A stretch of DNA of 29,297 nucleotides from Bacteroidales bacterium (GTDB taxonomy: Bacteria; Bacteroidota; Bacteroidia; Bacteroidales; UBA932): contig JAEDLO010000011.1 of NCBI GenBank assembly GCA_016295245.1, positions 1 to 29,297 of the forward strand. The letters run 5' to 3'. Of this stretch, positions 1-7,979 are shown piece after piece. Every line of letters starts with the position of its first letter. The first letter of the stretch is position 1. The position numbers and the translations under genes were made by a program. A model generated the notes under the pieces. The model did not search any database, had not been told where the DNA came from, and worked only from the letters and a program-made list of their open reading frames with translations.

Positions 1-587
1 ACGACGCCGTTGTAAGTGGTCTTTGGACCCTGAACGGTTACAACGTCGCCTACTTCGATTTTGAAAGAAGACCAGTTGTAAGCACCCTTGCTGTCAACGG
101 TTCCGTAGATGTAAACCTCACCGGTACCATCGTTGATGTAGAAGTTGCCGTAAGTAGTGTTGGAAATCTTGGTGCATACACCGCTAACCTTGTAAGACTT
201 TCCGTCAGGACCGGCAATAACCTCCTTGCAGGTAGCCTGGCTGATTACGGCCAGACCCTGGATTACGTTGATGTACTGGGTCTTGCCACCGCACTCGAGA
301 GCGAGCTCGCAGTTGCGGCCGTCAAGAGTAGAAGCTGCAGAGAAGGTAACCTGTGTGGTGCCGGCAGCTCCGCTTGTCGGAGATACGGTCAACCAGGCAG
401 GTGCACCTGAGATGGTCCAGGAATCGTTGGCAGTCACGTTTACAGTTGCAGATGAACCGCCTACGTTGAGGGCAACATATGAACAGTCAACCTGTACTTC
501 GCTGAGCTGAAGAGTTTCCTGCTTCTGGCAGCCGACGAGAACGGCTGCAGCTGCGAAGAGGCTAGTGATAATATTTCTGAGTTTCAT
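1..587 (-). CDS. BACON-domain lipoprotein with OB-fold-like region (3' end outside window)
   Basis: The reading frame opens at ATG (587-585) and stays open for 195 codons to the left edge, so the C-terminus is missing. The N-terminus is a lipoprotein signal with lipobox VLVGC, lipidated Cys at residue 20, followed by QKQET, so a surface or periplasmic lipoprotein is expected. Residues about 28-110 resemble a BACON domain: a beta-rich segment with W57, the run APAWLTVSP and a following TSG turn. Residues about 115-195 (KSYKVSGVCTKI, YINDGTGEVYIYG, VGDVVTVQGP) resemble the OB-fold type region common in Bacteroidota secreted proteins. It begins 15 bases after the stop of the TonB-dependent receptor and is very likely co-transcribed with it, so it may be its surface partner. 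BACON domains are often linked to carbohydrate or mucin binding, and OB-folds to nucleic acid or sugar; the ligand is unknown here. Confidence 0.8.
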   Translation of the reverse strand, partial: MKLRNIITSLFAAAAVLVGCQKQETLQLSEVQVDCSYVALNVGGSSATVNVTANDSWTISGAPAWLTVSPTSGAAGTTQVTFSAASTLDGRNCELALECGGKTQYINVIQGLAVISQATCKEVIAGPDGKSYKVSGVCTKISNTTYGNFYINDGTGEVYIYGTVDSKGAYNWSSFKIEVGDVVTVQGPKTTYNGV

Positions 588-604
588 AATATTGCTTCAA
601 TATT
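588..604. repeat. Perfect 7-bp inverted repeat between receptor and lipoprotein genes
   Basis: AATATTG-CTT-CAATATT fills the gap between the receptor stop codon (605-603 on the minus strand) and the lipoprotein ATG (587-585). In the mRNA it would form a small AU-rich hairpin directly before the start codon. Its stability is low, so a role in tuning lipoprotein translation is only a guess. Confidence 0.5.
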
Positions 605-3600
605 AGTTAAACATGTACTTGATACCGATAGAAGCATACCAGCACTGGCCGATTGCGTGATTAGGCACGAAGGTCTCGGTCTTGCCGCTGATAGATGAAG
701 GGGTAGAGAAGGTAGGGTAACCCTCTGCGTCAACACCCTCATACTTGAGGATACGGGCATCTGAACCGATTGCAGGGTTGAGATACTTCATTACACCCCA
801 GCTTGAGTTGAAGAGGTTGAGGAGGTTCTTGATGTCAAAGCTGAGCTGGAGCTTGTTGACAGACTTGCCAACCTTGACAGCGAAGTCGTGCTTGTAGCTG
901 AAGTCAACGCGGTGTACCCAAGGAGAGTAAACGCTGTAGCCCTCTGCATACTCGCCCTGGTGGCGGCTCAGGTAGCTGTTGTTATGAACATAGTCCATAA
1001 AGCGGGCCTTGTCGTCATCTGACACGAAGCGGAACTGGTTGTCGGCAACCTGCTTGTCGGTAGGGATGTAGATTGCGTCATAGTTGTAACCGTCACCGTT
1101 CATATCGTTGGTGGTCATATAAGAGTAGTTGTAACCGCCTCTCCAGGTCTCGTAGATGAAGCTGAAGTGGTTGCCTGACTTGTCGCTGTGGGTAAGTGAA
1201 GCTACGAAACGGTCAGGGGTCACGTACTGTGAGTTGTGGAGCTGGATGTAGTTAGGACCGGCTGAAGTAGGCACATAGGTGAATGCAGACTCAGCGGCTG
1301 AACCAGGCATACCGGTGATCTCCTTGCTTACAGTGTGGGTGTATGCTGCCATAATCGAGAGATTCTCGACAGGGCGCATATTGAGGGATACGCTGGCCAG
1401 CCATCCGTAACCCTGGTTGGTGTTCTCAAGGACGAAAGCCTTGGTGTTGTTGCGGAATGAAGAAGGATAGATAGGACGGTTGTCAGCACCGTTGAACTTT
1501 GCGAAACCGTTGGCATCCTTCATGCTCCAGTCTGAAATGGCAACGCCGTTGACAGTCTTGTTAAAGGTACCCTCGACGGTCATTGACATCGGGAATGAAG
1601 TAGGGAATGAGTAGTCGATGGCCAGTGAGGTCTTCCAAACCTGAGGCATCTTGAACTTGGAGTCAACTGCAGAGATTGATGAAGGAACGGTTCCGTCCTC
1701 AGGCTTTACAGTTGAAGGATAGCCCAGCGAGATGAGTTTCTCGTAGAGGGCAGCGGTAGTAGCCTTGCCGTTGGCATCGGTCACCAGACCGCCTGCGAAC
1801 TGATCCATAGAGAAGCCCTTTTTAGCTGCGTTCTTGGCGTTGATCTGAGCCTGATACTGCACCAGACCGCCGTTGGTAGGCATGTTGGTGAAGAACACGA
1901 GAGGCAGACGGCCGGTGAAAAGACCGGTACCACCGCGAACCTTGAGGCTCTTGTCACCGAGAACGTCCCAAGAGAAGCCGACACGTGGAGAAATGGTCAC
2001 GTTTGAAGTAGGCCACTTACCGGTATCGATGTGGGTTTCCTGATAGTTATGAGCCTTTGGATAGTAAGCAAGGTCGTAGATAGCTTTGTTGGTCATCAGG
2101 TCCTTGTTGTCGAAGAAGAGACCGTCGAAACGGATACCTGCGGTGAGCTTGAAGTTCTCGGTTGCGCTCCACTCATCCTGAACATAGAGGCTTGGCTTGT
2201 AGAACTGCACGCGGGCTGCAGGGTTGGTCTCGCCGTCGTAACCATAGGTGAGGTTTACAATCTCAGGAGCAGCGCCATTGAGGAAGTCATCGAGGGTATT
2301 GTAACGGTAGTAACCGGTACCGTTACGCATATATGCGTTGTCGGCCATCTGATACTCGATGCTCAGACCTCCGGTGATCTTGTGGTCACCTGCGTAGTAG
2401 GTAAGGTCATCCTTGATGTTCCAGATGGTATTGTGGACAGCGTTGTTCCAGGTGAAGAGCTCGTAACCGAGAGCCATATAGTTCTGGCCGTCGCCATCAA
2501 GGATGTCGATGAACGGGAACTCCTCAGAGTTGGTTCCGCGAACGTCGTCAAGCTTTGAGTATGTGGCGAGGAACTGGTTAGAGAGCTTGTCTGAGATCTG
2601 GCTGTTGAGATCCAGAGAGAAGGTGCTCACGAGGTTGTTCATCGAGTACATCGAGTTTGCGAAAGACATCGAGTACTGTGAGGTACGATAACCTGAAGCA
2701 CGGGTACCGCCGTCCATTGAAGTTCCATTTGGAGCACTCCAAGAAGTGTTGTTGGTGTAGTTGTAACGGAGGGCGAGGTGATGCTTGTCAGTGATGTTCC
2801 AGTCGATACGGGCGAGGAGCTTGAGGTTGCTCTGGTCTGAAGGGAAATCAGTGTATGAACCGGTATCATAGCCGTACTTTGACTTCACGAAGTCCGATAC
2901 GGTCTGGAGGTCAGAAAGCTTGGTGCGTGAGATATAGTTGTTGGCATCTGCAACACCGTTCTCAGAACCTCTCCAGCGGTTTGCAACTGAAGGGACCTTT
3001 GAGTACTCGGCGTTGACGAAGAAGAAGAGTTTGTTCTTCACGATAGGTCCGCCGAGGGTGAAGCCGTAGGTTGTATTGCGGTCAACGGCACGTGCTCCTG
3101 AGATCTGTTCGCCCTCGATGGTGTCACCGCGAAGGAACTCGTTGCGGTGGTAAACGTAGGCGCTGCCCTTGAAGGTGTTGGTACCTGACTTGGTGATGGC
3201 GTTGACACCACCGCCGATGAAGTTGGTCTGGCGTACGTCGAAAGGAGATACTACTACCTGCATTTCCTCGATGGCGTCGATTGAGATAGGGTTGCCGCCG
3301 CCAGGGAGGTTTGAGCTCAGACCGAAGTTGTTGTTGAAGTTGGCACCGTCCACGGTGAAGTTGGCGGTACGTCCGTCAGCACCGGCGAAGCTCATTCCGT
3401 TACCACCGTATGGTGAAAGCCTGGTGACATCGGTGATGCTGCGGCTGACGGTAGGAAGGGCTGTGATCTGGTTGTTGTTGATGTTGGTGGCTGCACCGGT
3501 CTTATCGGTAGCGAACCTGGTAGCAGCTGTAGAGATGACTACCGCCTCGGTGAGGAGCTGGTTGTCATCCGGAAGCTTTGCGTTGAGAGCATAAACCTCA

Positions 3601-3902
3601 GCGAGCTGAAGGGTCACATCAGTGTACTGAACGGTCTTGTAACCAAGGCAGCTGACCTCAACGGTGTAAGGACCGCCGGCACGCATACCGTTGATGTTGA
3701 AGCGTCCCTCGGCGTTGGTGACAGAGTAATACTGTGTACCTGAAGCCGTATGAACAGCAACAACGGCAGCGCCAGGGATGGCCTCACCGTTAGAATCAGA
3801 GACTTTACCGCTCATTGACGATGTTGTCACCTGCGCGAACGCAGACACAACAAAAAGCATTGCTGCAACAGACAGCAAGAGACTCTTGATTGTTTGTTTC
3901 AT
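603..3902 (-). CDS. Oar-like TonB-dependent outer-membrane receptor
   Basis: This is a 1,099-residue outer-membrane receptor that would import or bind a substrate using TonB energy. I start it at the ATG at 3902 because it gives a clean signal peptide (MKQTIKSLLL...VSAFAQ, cleavage near residue 23). An upstream ATG at 3938 would add 12 residues in front of the signal. Residues about 24-105 form a carboxypeptidase-regulatory-like beta-sandwich (SGKVSDSNGEAIPGAAVV, CLGYKTV). A plug domain follows (about 115-245; TVDGANFNNNFG, AIEEMQVVVSPFDVRQ, GGGVNAITKSGTN), and then a long barrel ending in YMFN. The plug and long barrel match the Oar/CarboxypepD_reg group rather than classical SusC, and no SusD gene is adjacent in this window. 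The lipoprotein gene follows after 15 bases. The substrate cannot be told from sequence. Confidence 0.88.
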   Translation of the reverse strand: MKQTIKSLLLSVAAMLFVVSAFAQVTTSSMSGKVSDSNGEAIPGAAVVAVHTASGTQYYSVTNAEGRFNINGMRAGGPYTVEVSCLGYKTVQYTDVTLQLAEVYALNAKLPDDNQLLTEAVVISTAATRFATDKTGAATNINNNQITALPTVSRSITDVTRLSPYGGNGMSFAGADGRTANFTVDGANFNNNFGLSSNLPGGGNPISIDAIEEMQVVVSPFDVRQTNFIGGGVNAITKSGTNTFKGSAYVYHRNEFLRGDTIEGEQISGARAVDRNTTYGFTLGGPIVKNKLFFFVNAEYSKVPSVANRWRGSENGVADANNYISRTKLSDLQTVSDFVKSKYGYDTGSYTDFPSDQSNLKLLARIDWNITDKHHLALRYNYTNNTSWSAPNGTSMDGGTRASGYRTSQYSMSFANSMYSMNNLVSTFSLDLNSQISDKLSNQFLATYSKLDDVRGTNSEEFPFIDILDGDGQNYMALGYELFTWNNAVHNTIWNIKDDLTYYAGDHKITGGLSIEYQMADNAYMRNGTGYYRYNTLDDFLNGAAPEIVNLTYGYDGETNPAARVQFYKPSLYVQDEWSATENFKLTAGIRFDGLFFDNKDLMTNKAIYDLAYYPKAHNYQETHIDTGKWPTSNVTISPRVGFSWDVLGDKSLKVRGGTGLFTGRLPLVFFTNMPTNGGLVQYQAQINAKNAAKKGFSMDQFAGGLVTDANGKATTAALYEKLISLGYPSTVKPEDGTVPSSISAVDSKFKMPQVWKTSLAIDYSFPTSFPMSMTVEGTFNKTVNGVAISDWSMKDANGFAKFNGADNRPIYPSSFRNNTKAFVLENTNQGYGWLASVSLNMRPVENLSIMAAYTHTVSKEITGMPGSAAESAFTYVPTSAGPNYIQLHNSQYVTPDRFVASLTHSDKSGNHFSFIYETWRGGYNYSYMTTNDMNGDGYNYDAIYIPTDKQVADNQFRFVSDDDKARFMDYVHNNSYLSRHQGEYAEGYSVYSPWVHRVDFSYKHDFAVKVGKSVNKLQLSFDIKNLLNLFNSSWGVMKYLNPAIGSDARILKYEGVDAEGYPTFSTPSSISGKTETFVPNHAIGQCWYASIGIKYMFN

Positions 3903-4051
3903 AACGTTTGTATAAAAATATTGGAATTGAAATTTCATTAATAGGCTGCGAATTTACTCAGAAAAAACCTAATAATAAATCAAAACGATTGACAATTAAT
4001 CAAATAATAACAATTTTTCATCCCGAAGGAGCAATACACACTAACTGGGCA

Positions 4052-4082
4052 CAAAGTTAGGCCGAAAAAAAGAAAATCGCAA
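4052..4082 (-). promoter_or_regulatory. Promoter of the TonB receptor operon
   Basis: On the minus strand TTG (4082-4080) is followed after 20 bases by TAACTTTG (4059-4052), which matches the Bacteroides -33/-7 consensus (TTG, TAnnTTTG) at good spacing. Transcription would start near 4048, giving a leader of roughly 145 bases before the receptor ATG. A weaker box (TAAATTCG, 3956-3949) lies closer to the gene. Confidence 0.65.
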
Positions 4083-4102
4083 CTTCATATCAAATTTATT
4101 AG

Positions 4103-4110
4103 TAACTTTG
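4103..4110 (+). promoter_or_regulatory. -7 box of the metK promoter
   Basis: TAACTTTG matches TAnnTTTG exactly, but I see no good TTG at the expected -33 position. The predicted start near 4114 gives a leader of about 60 bases. A small possible stem CCCG/CGGG (4114-4117 with 4125-4128) lies at its 5' end. The box is the mirror image of the receptor's -7 box at 4052-4059. Confidence 0.5.
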
Positions 4111-4173
4111 CCGCCCGAAACTTGCGGGGAAAGATTTGTATGCTTGCAACCTCGCTTAAAAAAATGCTAAAAT

Positions 4174-5436
4174 ATGAACTATCTATTTACATCGGAGTCA
4201 GTCTCCGAAGGTCATCCGGACAAAGTCGCTGACCAGATTTCAGACGCAATTCTTGACGAGTATCTCCGCAAAGACCCACAGGCAAAGGTAGCCTGCGAGA
4301 CCTTCTGCACAACCGACCTGGTGGTCGTGGGTGGAGAAGTCAGGGCCTGCGGAAGCGTTGACATTGAGGCCATCGCCCGCAACGTCATCCGCAAAATTGG
4401 CTACACCAAGCCAGAGTACGGTTTCGACGCCGACTCCTGCAAGATTGTTTCCTACTTACACGAGCAGAGCGCGGATATCAACCGCGGCGTGGTTCGCCAG
4501 ACCCCTGAGGAGCAGGGTGCCGGCGACCAGGGTATGATGTTCGGCTACGCCTGCACCGACACTCAGGAGTATATGCCTCTTGCTCTGTTCCTTTCGCACA
4601 GGCTGCTTGAAATCCTGGCGGACATCCGCCACAACGAGCCGCAGCTGATGCCTTACCTGCGCCCGGACTCCAAGTCCCAATTCACCGTAGAATTCTCAGG
4701 CAGGCACCAGCCTCTGCGCATCCATACCATCGTCCTCAGCACCCAGCACGACGAGTTCGACAGCGACGATGAGAAGATGAGGGCAAAGATCGAGCAGGAC
4801 GTGCGCGACATCGTGCTTCCGCGCCTTATCGCATCCCTTCCTGAAAAGACCGCAAAGCTCTTCGACGGCAAGTTCATCCTCCACGTCAACCCTACCGGCA
4901 AGTTCGTCATCGGCGGCCCTGCCGGCGACACCGGCCTTACAGGACGCAAGATCATAGTTGACACCTATGGCGGACGCGGCGCCCACGGAGGCGGAGCATT
5001 CTCAGGCAAGGACTCTTCAAAGGTGGACAGGTCCGCAGCCTATGCGGCGCGCTACATCGCGAAGAACCTCGTTGCTGCAGGAGTTGCCGACGAGTGCCTC
5101 GTGCAGGTGGCATACGCCATCGGCGTTGCCCAGCCTGTAAGCGTCTTCGTTGACACCTACGGCACCGCCCACGTCAGCGCCGAGGGCAGCAACGGCATCT
5201 CGCAGGAAAGGGGCGAAGCCACCGACGCCTACATCGCAGCCAAGGTCAAGGAACTCTTCGACCTCAGACCTGCATCCATCGTCAGGAAGTTCGGTCTGAC
5301 AAACCCTATCTTCGAGGCCACGGCATCGTACGGCCATATGGGCCGCACCCCTTACGTAAAGGACGGCATCCAGTATTTCGGCTGGGAGCTTCTCGACGCA
5401 ATCGAGCCTGTAAAGAAAGCCTTCGGCTTGAAATAA
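4174..5436 (+). CDS. metK: S-adenosylmethionine synthase
   Basis: The enzyme makes S-adenosylmethionine from ATP and methionine in the cytoplasm, supplying methyltransferases such as TrmB and the RlmI-like protein in this window. The 420-residue protein has the family's hallmarks: the N-terminal FTSESVSEGHPDKVADQISD with the ATP-binding His and Asp, the GAGDQGMMFGYA motif at about 115-126, the GGPAGDTGLTGRKI loop, and the glycine-rich GGRGAHGGGAFSGKD motif. Length and C-terminus (FGWELLDAIEPVKKAFGLK) are normal, somewhat longer than the E. coli enzyme as is usual in Bacteroidota. It is a single-gene unit, divergent from the receptor and convergent with miaA (7 bases between stop codons). I saw no known SAM riboswitch in the short leader. 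Confidence 0.97.
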   Translation: MNYLFTSESVSEGHPDKVADQISDAILDEYLRKDPQAKVACETFCTTDLVVVGGEVRACGSVDIEAIARNVIRKIGYTKPEYGFDADSCKIVSYLHEQSADINRGVVRQTPEEQGAGDQGMMFGYACTDTQEYMPLALFLSHRLLEILADIRHNEPQLMPYLRPDSKSQFTVEFSGRHQPLRIHTIVLSTQHDEFDSDDEKMRAKIEQDVRDIVLPRLIASLPEKTAKLFDGKFILHVNPTGKFVIGGPAGDTGLTGRKIIVDTYGGRGAHGGGAFSGKDSSKVDRSAAYAARYIAKNLVAAGVADECLVQVAYAIGVAQPVSVFVDTYGTAHVSAEGSNGISQERGEATDAYIAAKVKELFDLRPASIVRKFGLTNPIFEATASYGHMGRTPYVKDGIQYFGWELLDAIEPVKKAFGLK

Positions 5437-5443
5437 GAAAGGT

Positions 5444-6271
5444 TCAGACCTTGACCCAGTGGATGACCTGGCCGCTACGCTCCATGCCGCGGAACCAGGT
5501 CATCTGGCGTTTTGCGAACTGATGGATGGCGATAGCGAGTTTCTCCCTCATCTGGTCGAAACTCAGTTCTCCAGTCACATAGAGGGTAACATATTTATAC
5601 TCAAGCCCATAGGAAATGAGCTTATCCTTGCTGACACCGCTCTCCAGCAGGCTGCGGATCTCATCTGCCATACCCTCCTCGAGGCGGGCGTCGAGCCTGA
5701 GGTCGATGCGGTGGTTGCGGAGTTCGCGGTCCACCAGCGTACCTATGAAATAAGGGTGGCGGGGCAGCCCCTCGGGCCTTGCATCCGGCCTGTGGGCCTC
5801 ACCCTCCCCGCTGAGAGGCTTGGAGGTGCGGAAGTCGTAGGCTGAGGTGACAGCGTTGATGTATAGGCCGGTGCCGCCGCAGAGCAGGGGTATGCCTCCA
5901 CGCGAGCGGATGTCGGCGAAGGCGGACTTGAAGTCCTGCTGGAACTCAAACACATTGTAGCTGTAGCCGGCGGGGCGGATGTCAATCAGGTGGTAAGGAA
6001 CTTCGCCGTATTCGACCAGATCCTTGCCGGTGCCGATGTCCATACCCCTGTAAACCTGGCGCGAGTCCGCCGAGATGATCTCGCAGGGACGGGAGCAGAG
6101 TCGCGAGAGTTCGCGAGCAAGGGCAACTGCGTAGCGGGTCTTGCCCGAAGCGGTAGGGCCGAGCACTACGGGAAGGTCAACGCTCCCCTTCTGGATAGCC
6201 GCCGCAAGCGCCTCGATATCAATAATTTCCGCCTGAGGAAGCGGAGCGGTTACGCATTTCCTTGCAGCCAT
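5444..6271 (-). CDS. miaA: tRNA dimethylallyltransferase (MiaA), short form
   Basis: MiaA transfers a dimethylallyl group to adenosine 37 of tRNAs that read UNN codons. Visible motifs are the P-loop GPTASGKT (38-45), SADSRQVYRGMDIGTGK with the likely catalytic Asp at 69, GGTGLY (132-137) and the C-terminal QFAKRQMTWFRG (251-262). Two oddities stand out. About 34 residues precede the usual N-terminus, with no nearer ATG to use as a start. The stretch between GGTGLY and PYFIG is only about 35 residues, far shorter than in E. coli, and lacks the usual ND..R..RALE helix motif. At 275 residues the protein is short for the family. Bacteroides species are known to carry two MiaA copies, so this may be the reduced paralogue. 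It is the last gene of the trxA-miaA run, 2 bases after smpB. Confidence 0.85.
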   Translation of the reverse strand: MAARKCVTAPLPQAEIIDIEALAAAIQKGSVDLPVVLGPTASGKTRYAVALARELSRLCSRPCEIISADSRQVYRGMDIGTGKDLVEYGEVPYHLIDIRPAGYSYNVFEFQQDFKSAFADIRSRGGIPLLCGGTGLYINAVTSAYDFRTSKPLSGEGEAHRPDARPEGLPRHPYFIGTLVDRELRNHRIDLRLDARLEEGMADEIRSLLESGVSKDKLISYGLEYKYVTLYVTGELSFDQMREKLAIAIHQFAKRQMTWFRGMERSGQVIHWVKV

Positions 6272-6273
6272 AT

Positions 6274-6738
6274 CTACTCTCCCCTTTCCATTTCGCGACG
6301 TATGTCCTTTTCCTTGATGGTCGCGCGCTTGTCAAACTCCTTCTTACCCTTGGCCAGAGCGATATGCAGCTTGGCGTAGCCGTTGTCGGAGATGTAAAGG
6401 CGGGTGGCGACTATGGTCAGGCCCTTGACCTTCACGGCCTGAGCGAGGTGGCGCAGCTCCCTGCGGGTGAGCAGCAGCTTGCGGTCGCGAAGCGGCTCGT
6501 GGCTGCTCCAGGCGGATGCCCAGAAGTAGGTCGCGACGTTCATACCGCGCACATAGAGCTCGCCGCCGCTGAAATAGCAGTATGCATCCTGGAGGGACGC
6601 CTTTCCGGCGCGGATGGACTTAATCTCCGTGCCCACCAGCACTATGCCGGCATCGTACTGCTCCAGTAGCTCGTAATCGAAGGTCGCGCGCTTGTTGTTA
6701 ATCTGGACGCGCGGCTGCTTGTCCTTATTCTTTGCCAT
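6274..6738 (-). CDS. smpB: SsrA-binding protein SmpB
   Basis: SmpB binds tmRNA and brings it to stalled ribosomes for trans-translation. The 154-residue protein shows the beta-barrel core (NKRATFDYELLEQYDAGIVLVGTEIKS), the RAGKASLQDAY segment, and the basic C-terminal tail (AKGKKEFDKRATIKEKDIRRE) that enters the mRNA channel. Length is normal. The ATG at 6738 lies inside the 3' end of trmB (14-base overlap), and the stop is 2 bases before miaA, so it is translated from the same message as its neighbours. The tmRNA gene itself is not recognised in this window. Confidence 0.96.
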   Translation of the reverse strand: MAKNKDKQPRVQINNKRATFDYELLEQYDAGIVLVGTEIKSIRAGKASLQDAYCYFSGGELYVRGMNVATYFWASAWSSHEPLRDRKLLLTRRELRHLAQAVKVKGLTIVATRLYISDNGYAKLHIALAKGKKEFDKRATIKEKDIRREMERGE

Positions 6739-7570
6739 CTTGAGTTTCTTTCTTCTGTTTCAAGGCCTGCCTGCGGGTCTCGGCGGAGTCGTGGCCGAAG
6801 AGCAGGCGCGGACCTTCGACGCTGCGCCAGTACTCCGCATCGAAGTCCGGGCTGAGGTAGTCTCCGTCGTGGTCTATGATGAAGGCCAGATAAAATATTT
6901 TGTATCCCTGCTCGAGAAACATCTTCTCGTAGAAGGTCTGGACCTGATAAACCGAAGGATGAATCCCCGGGTCAGGCTCCCCGCCGTAGAGGTCTTCGGT
7001 GCAGCAGAGCACCTTCAAATCATTTTTCAGGCACACCGCCTTGGTGTATTGGAAGAGGAACTGGGAGTCCGTCTTGAGGTGAATCACCGAGCCCTTCTTG
7101 AGAAAAGAGCGATAGCGCTCCAGAAAGAAGGGAGAACTGAGCCTGGTGTTCTCCTTCTTGAAGCGGGGGTCGGAGAAGGTGAGCCAGATGGCGGACACCT
7201 CATCCTTGGCGAAGAAGCTGCTGATCAGCTCGATGCGGGTCCTCAGGAAGGCGACATTGGGCAGGGAGTGCTGCGTCGCATATTTCGCACCCTTCCAAAG
7301 GCGGGCACCTTTGATATCTACGCCGATATAGTTGGCTTCCGGCTCCCTGAGGGCAAGGTCTATGGTGTACTCGCCCTTGCCGCAGCCCAGTTCCAGCACT
7401 ATCGGAGCATCAGGGCTGCCTGCCGGGAACATCTTCCTATGCCAGTTTCCCTTAATTTCGTGGTCACGCAGAGAGAAGAAACCGTCTGAAAGCAACTCTT
7501 CGGACGAAGGCTGCAGAAGACAGGCGAAGGTCTCATTCTCAGCGAATTTTCTCAGTTTATCGTGTCCCAT
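6725..7570 (-). CDS. trmB: tRNA (guanine-N7)-methyltransferase
   Basis: TrmB methylates guanosine 46 in the tRNA variable loop using SAM. The 281-residue protein has the SAM-binding LELGCGKGEYTIDLA (59-73), the acidic VDIKG after strand 2 (D85), and IWLTFSDPRFKKENTRLSS (128-146) in place of the proteobacterial FPDPWPKKRH. As far as I recall, Bacteroidota homologues also carry the FSDP variant. HLKTDSQFLFQYT follows as expected for the family. A C-terminal extension (HDSAETRRQALKQKKETQ) is polar and probably disordered. It overlaps gldH by 14 bases at its start and smpB by 14 bases at its end, which suggests coupled translation. Confidence 0.93.
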   Translation of the reverse strand: MGHDKLRKFAENETFACLLQPSSEELLSDGFFSLRDHEIKGNWHRKMFPAGSPDAPIVLELGCGKGEYTIDLALREPEANYIGVDIKGARLWKGAKYATQHSLPNVAFLRTRIELISSFFAKDEVSAIWLTFSDPRFKKENTRLSSPFFLERYRSFLKKGSVIHLKTDSQFLFQYTKAVCLKNDLKVLCCTEDLYGGEPDPGIHPSVYQVQTFYEKMFLEQGYKIFYLAFIIDHDGDYLSPDFDAEYWRSVEGPRLLFGHDSAETRRQALKQKKETQDGKE

Positions 7571-7979
7571 CTGATTTCTTGATTATGATTCCGAGCCCTG
7601 TGAGGGGCTCTGCGCCGGAGCATTCCCTGATACTCAGGCTCCACTGCCCGCTGCGGGCAGGGCTGACGCCGCTGCGATACTCGAAGCGGCTGCCTTCAAG
7701 GCCGATCTTCGGCGGATAGACGGTCTCGGTGAAGGTCTGCCCGTCGGGCGAGAGCCACATCACCCGAAGTTCCGGTTCTTTGAGGGCTTTTCTCGCAGCG
7801 CGGCCATAGATGCTTATGTCATAGGACGAAAGCGAATCCAGAGCGCCAAGAGGAAAGACATAGACCCCGTCCCTGGCGTTTTCACTCCTGACAAAGAGGC
7901 TCTGCTCCTGCGCAGGGGTGCAGGATGCGAGGCCGAGCAAGGACAGCATCAGCAGGAAGGCTGTCAGGCGGCTTCTCAT
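7557..7979 (-). CDS. gldH: GldH-family lipoprotein
   Basis: A 140-residue lipoprotein with the signal MRSRLTAFLLMLSLLGLASC, Cys at residue 20. The mature part is a small beta-rich domain (YDISIYGRAARK, LRVMWLSPDGQTFTETVYPP, WSLSIRECSG, GLGIIIKKSDG). This fits GldH, a lipoprotein needed for gliding in flavobacteria but also kept in non-gliding Bacteroidales, where its role is unclear. The order delta', RicT, GldH supports the call, because gldH often follows the PSP1-domain gene in this phylum. The start overlaps the ricT stop (ATGA) and the end overlaps trmB by 14 bases. The assignment rests on pattern and context rather than on a catalytic motif. Confidence 0.7.
   Translation of the reverse strand: MRSRLTAFLLMLSLLGLASCTPAQEQSLFVRSENARDGVYVFPLGALDSLSSYDISIYGRAARKALKEPELRVMWLSPDGQTFTETVYPPKIGLEGSRFEYRSGVSPARSGQWSLSIRECSGAEPLTGLGIIIKKSDGTR

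Noticed and set aside
4111..4173. SAM riboswitch before metK
   Set aside because: The leader is only about 60 bases and I can find just a 4-bp stem; no known SAM-aptamer core is visible. A covariance-model search would settle it.
7120..7170. Divergent TrmB motif FSDPRFKK as a sign of lost activity
   Set aside because: From memory, Bacteroidota TrmB proteins commonly carry FSDP instead of FPDPWPKK, so this looks clade-typical.
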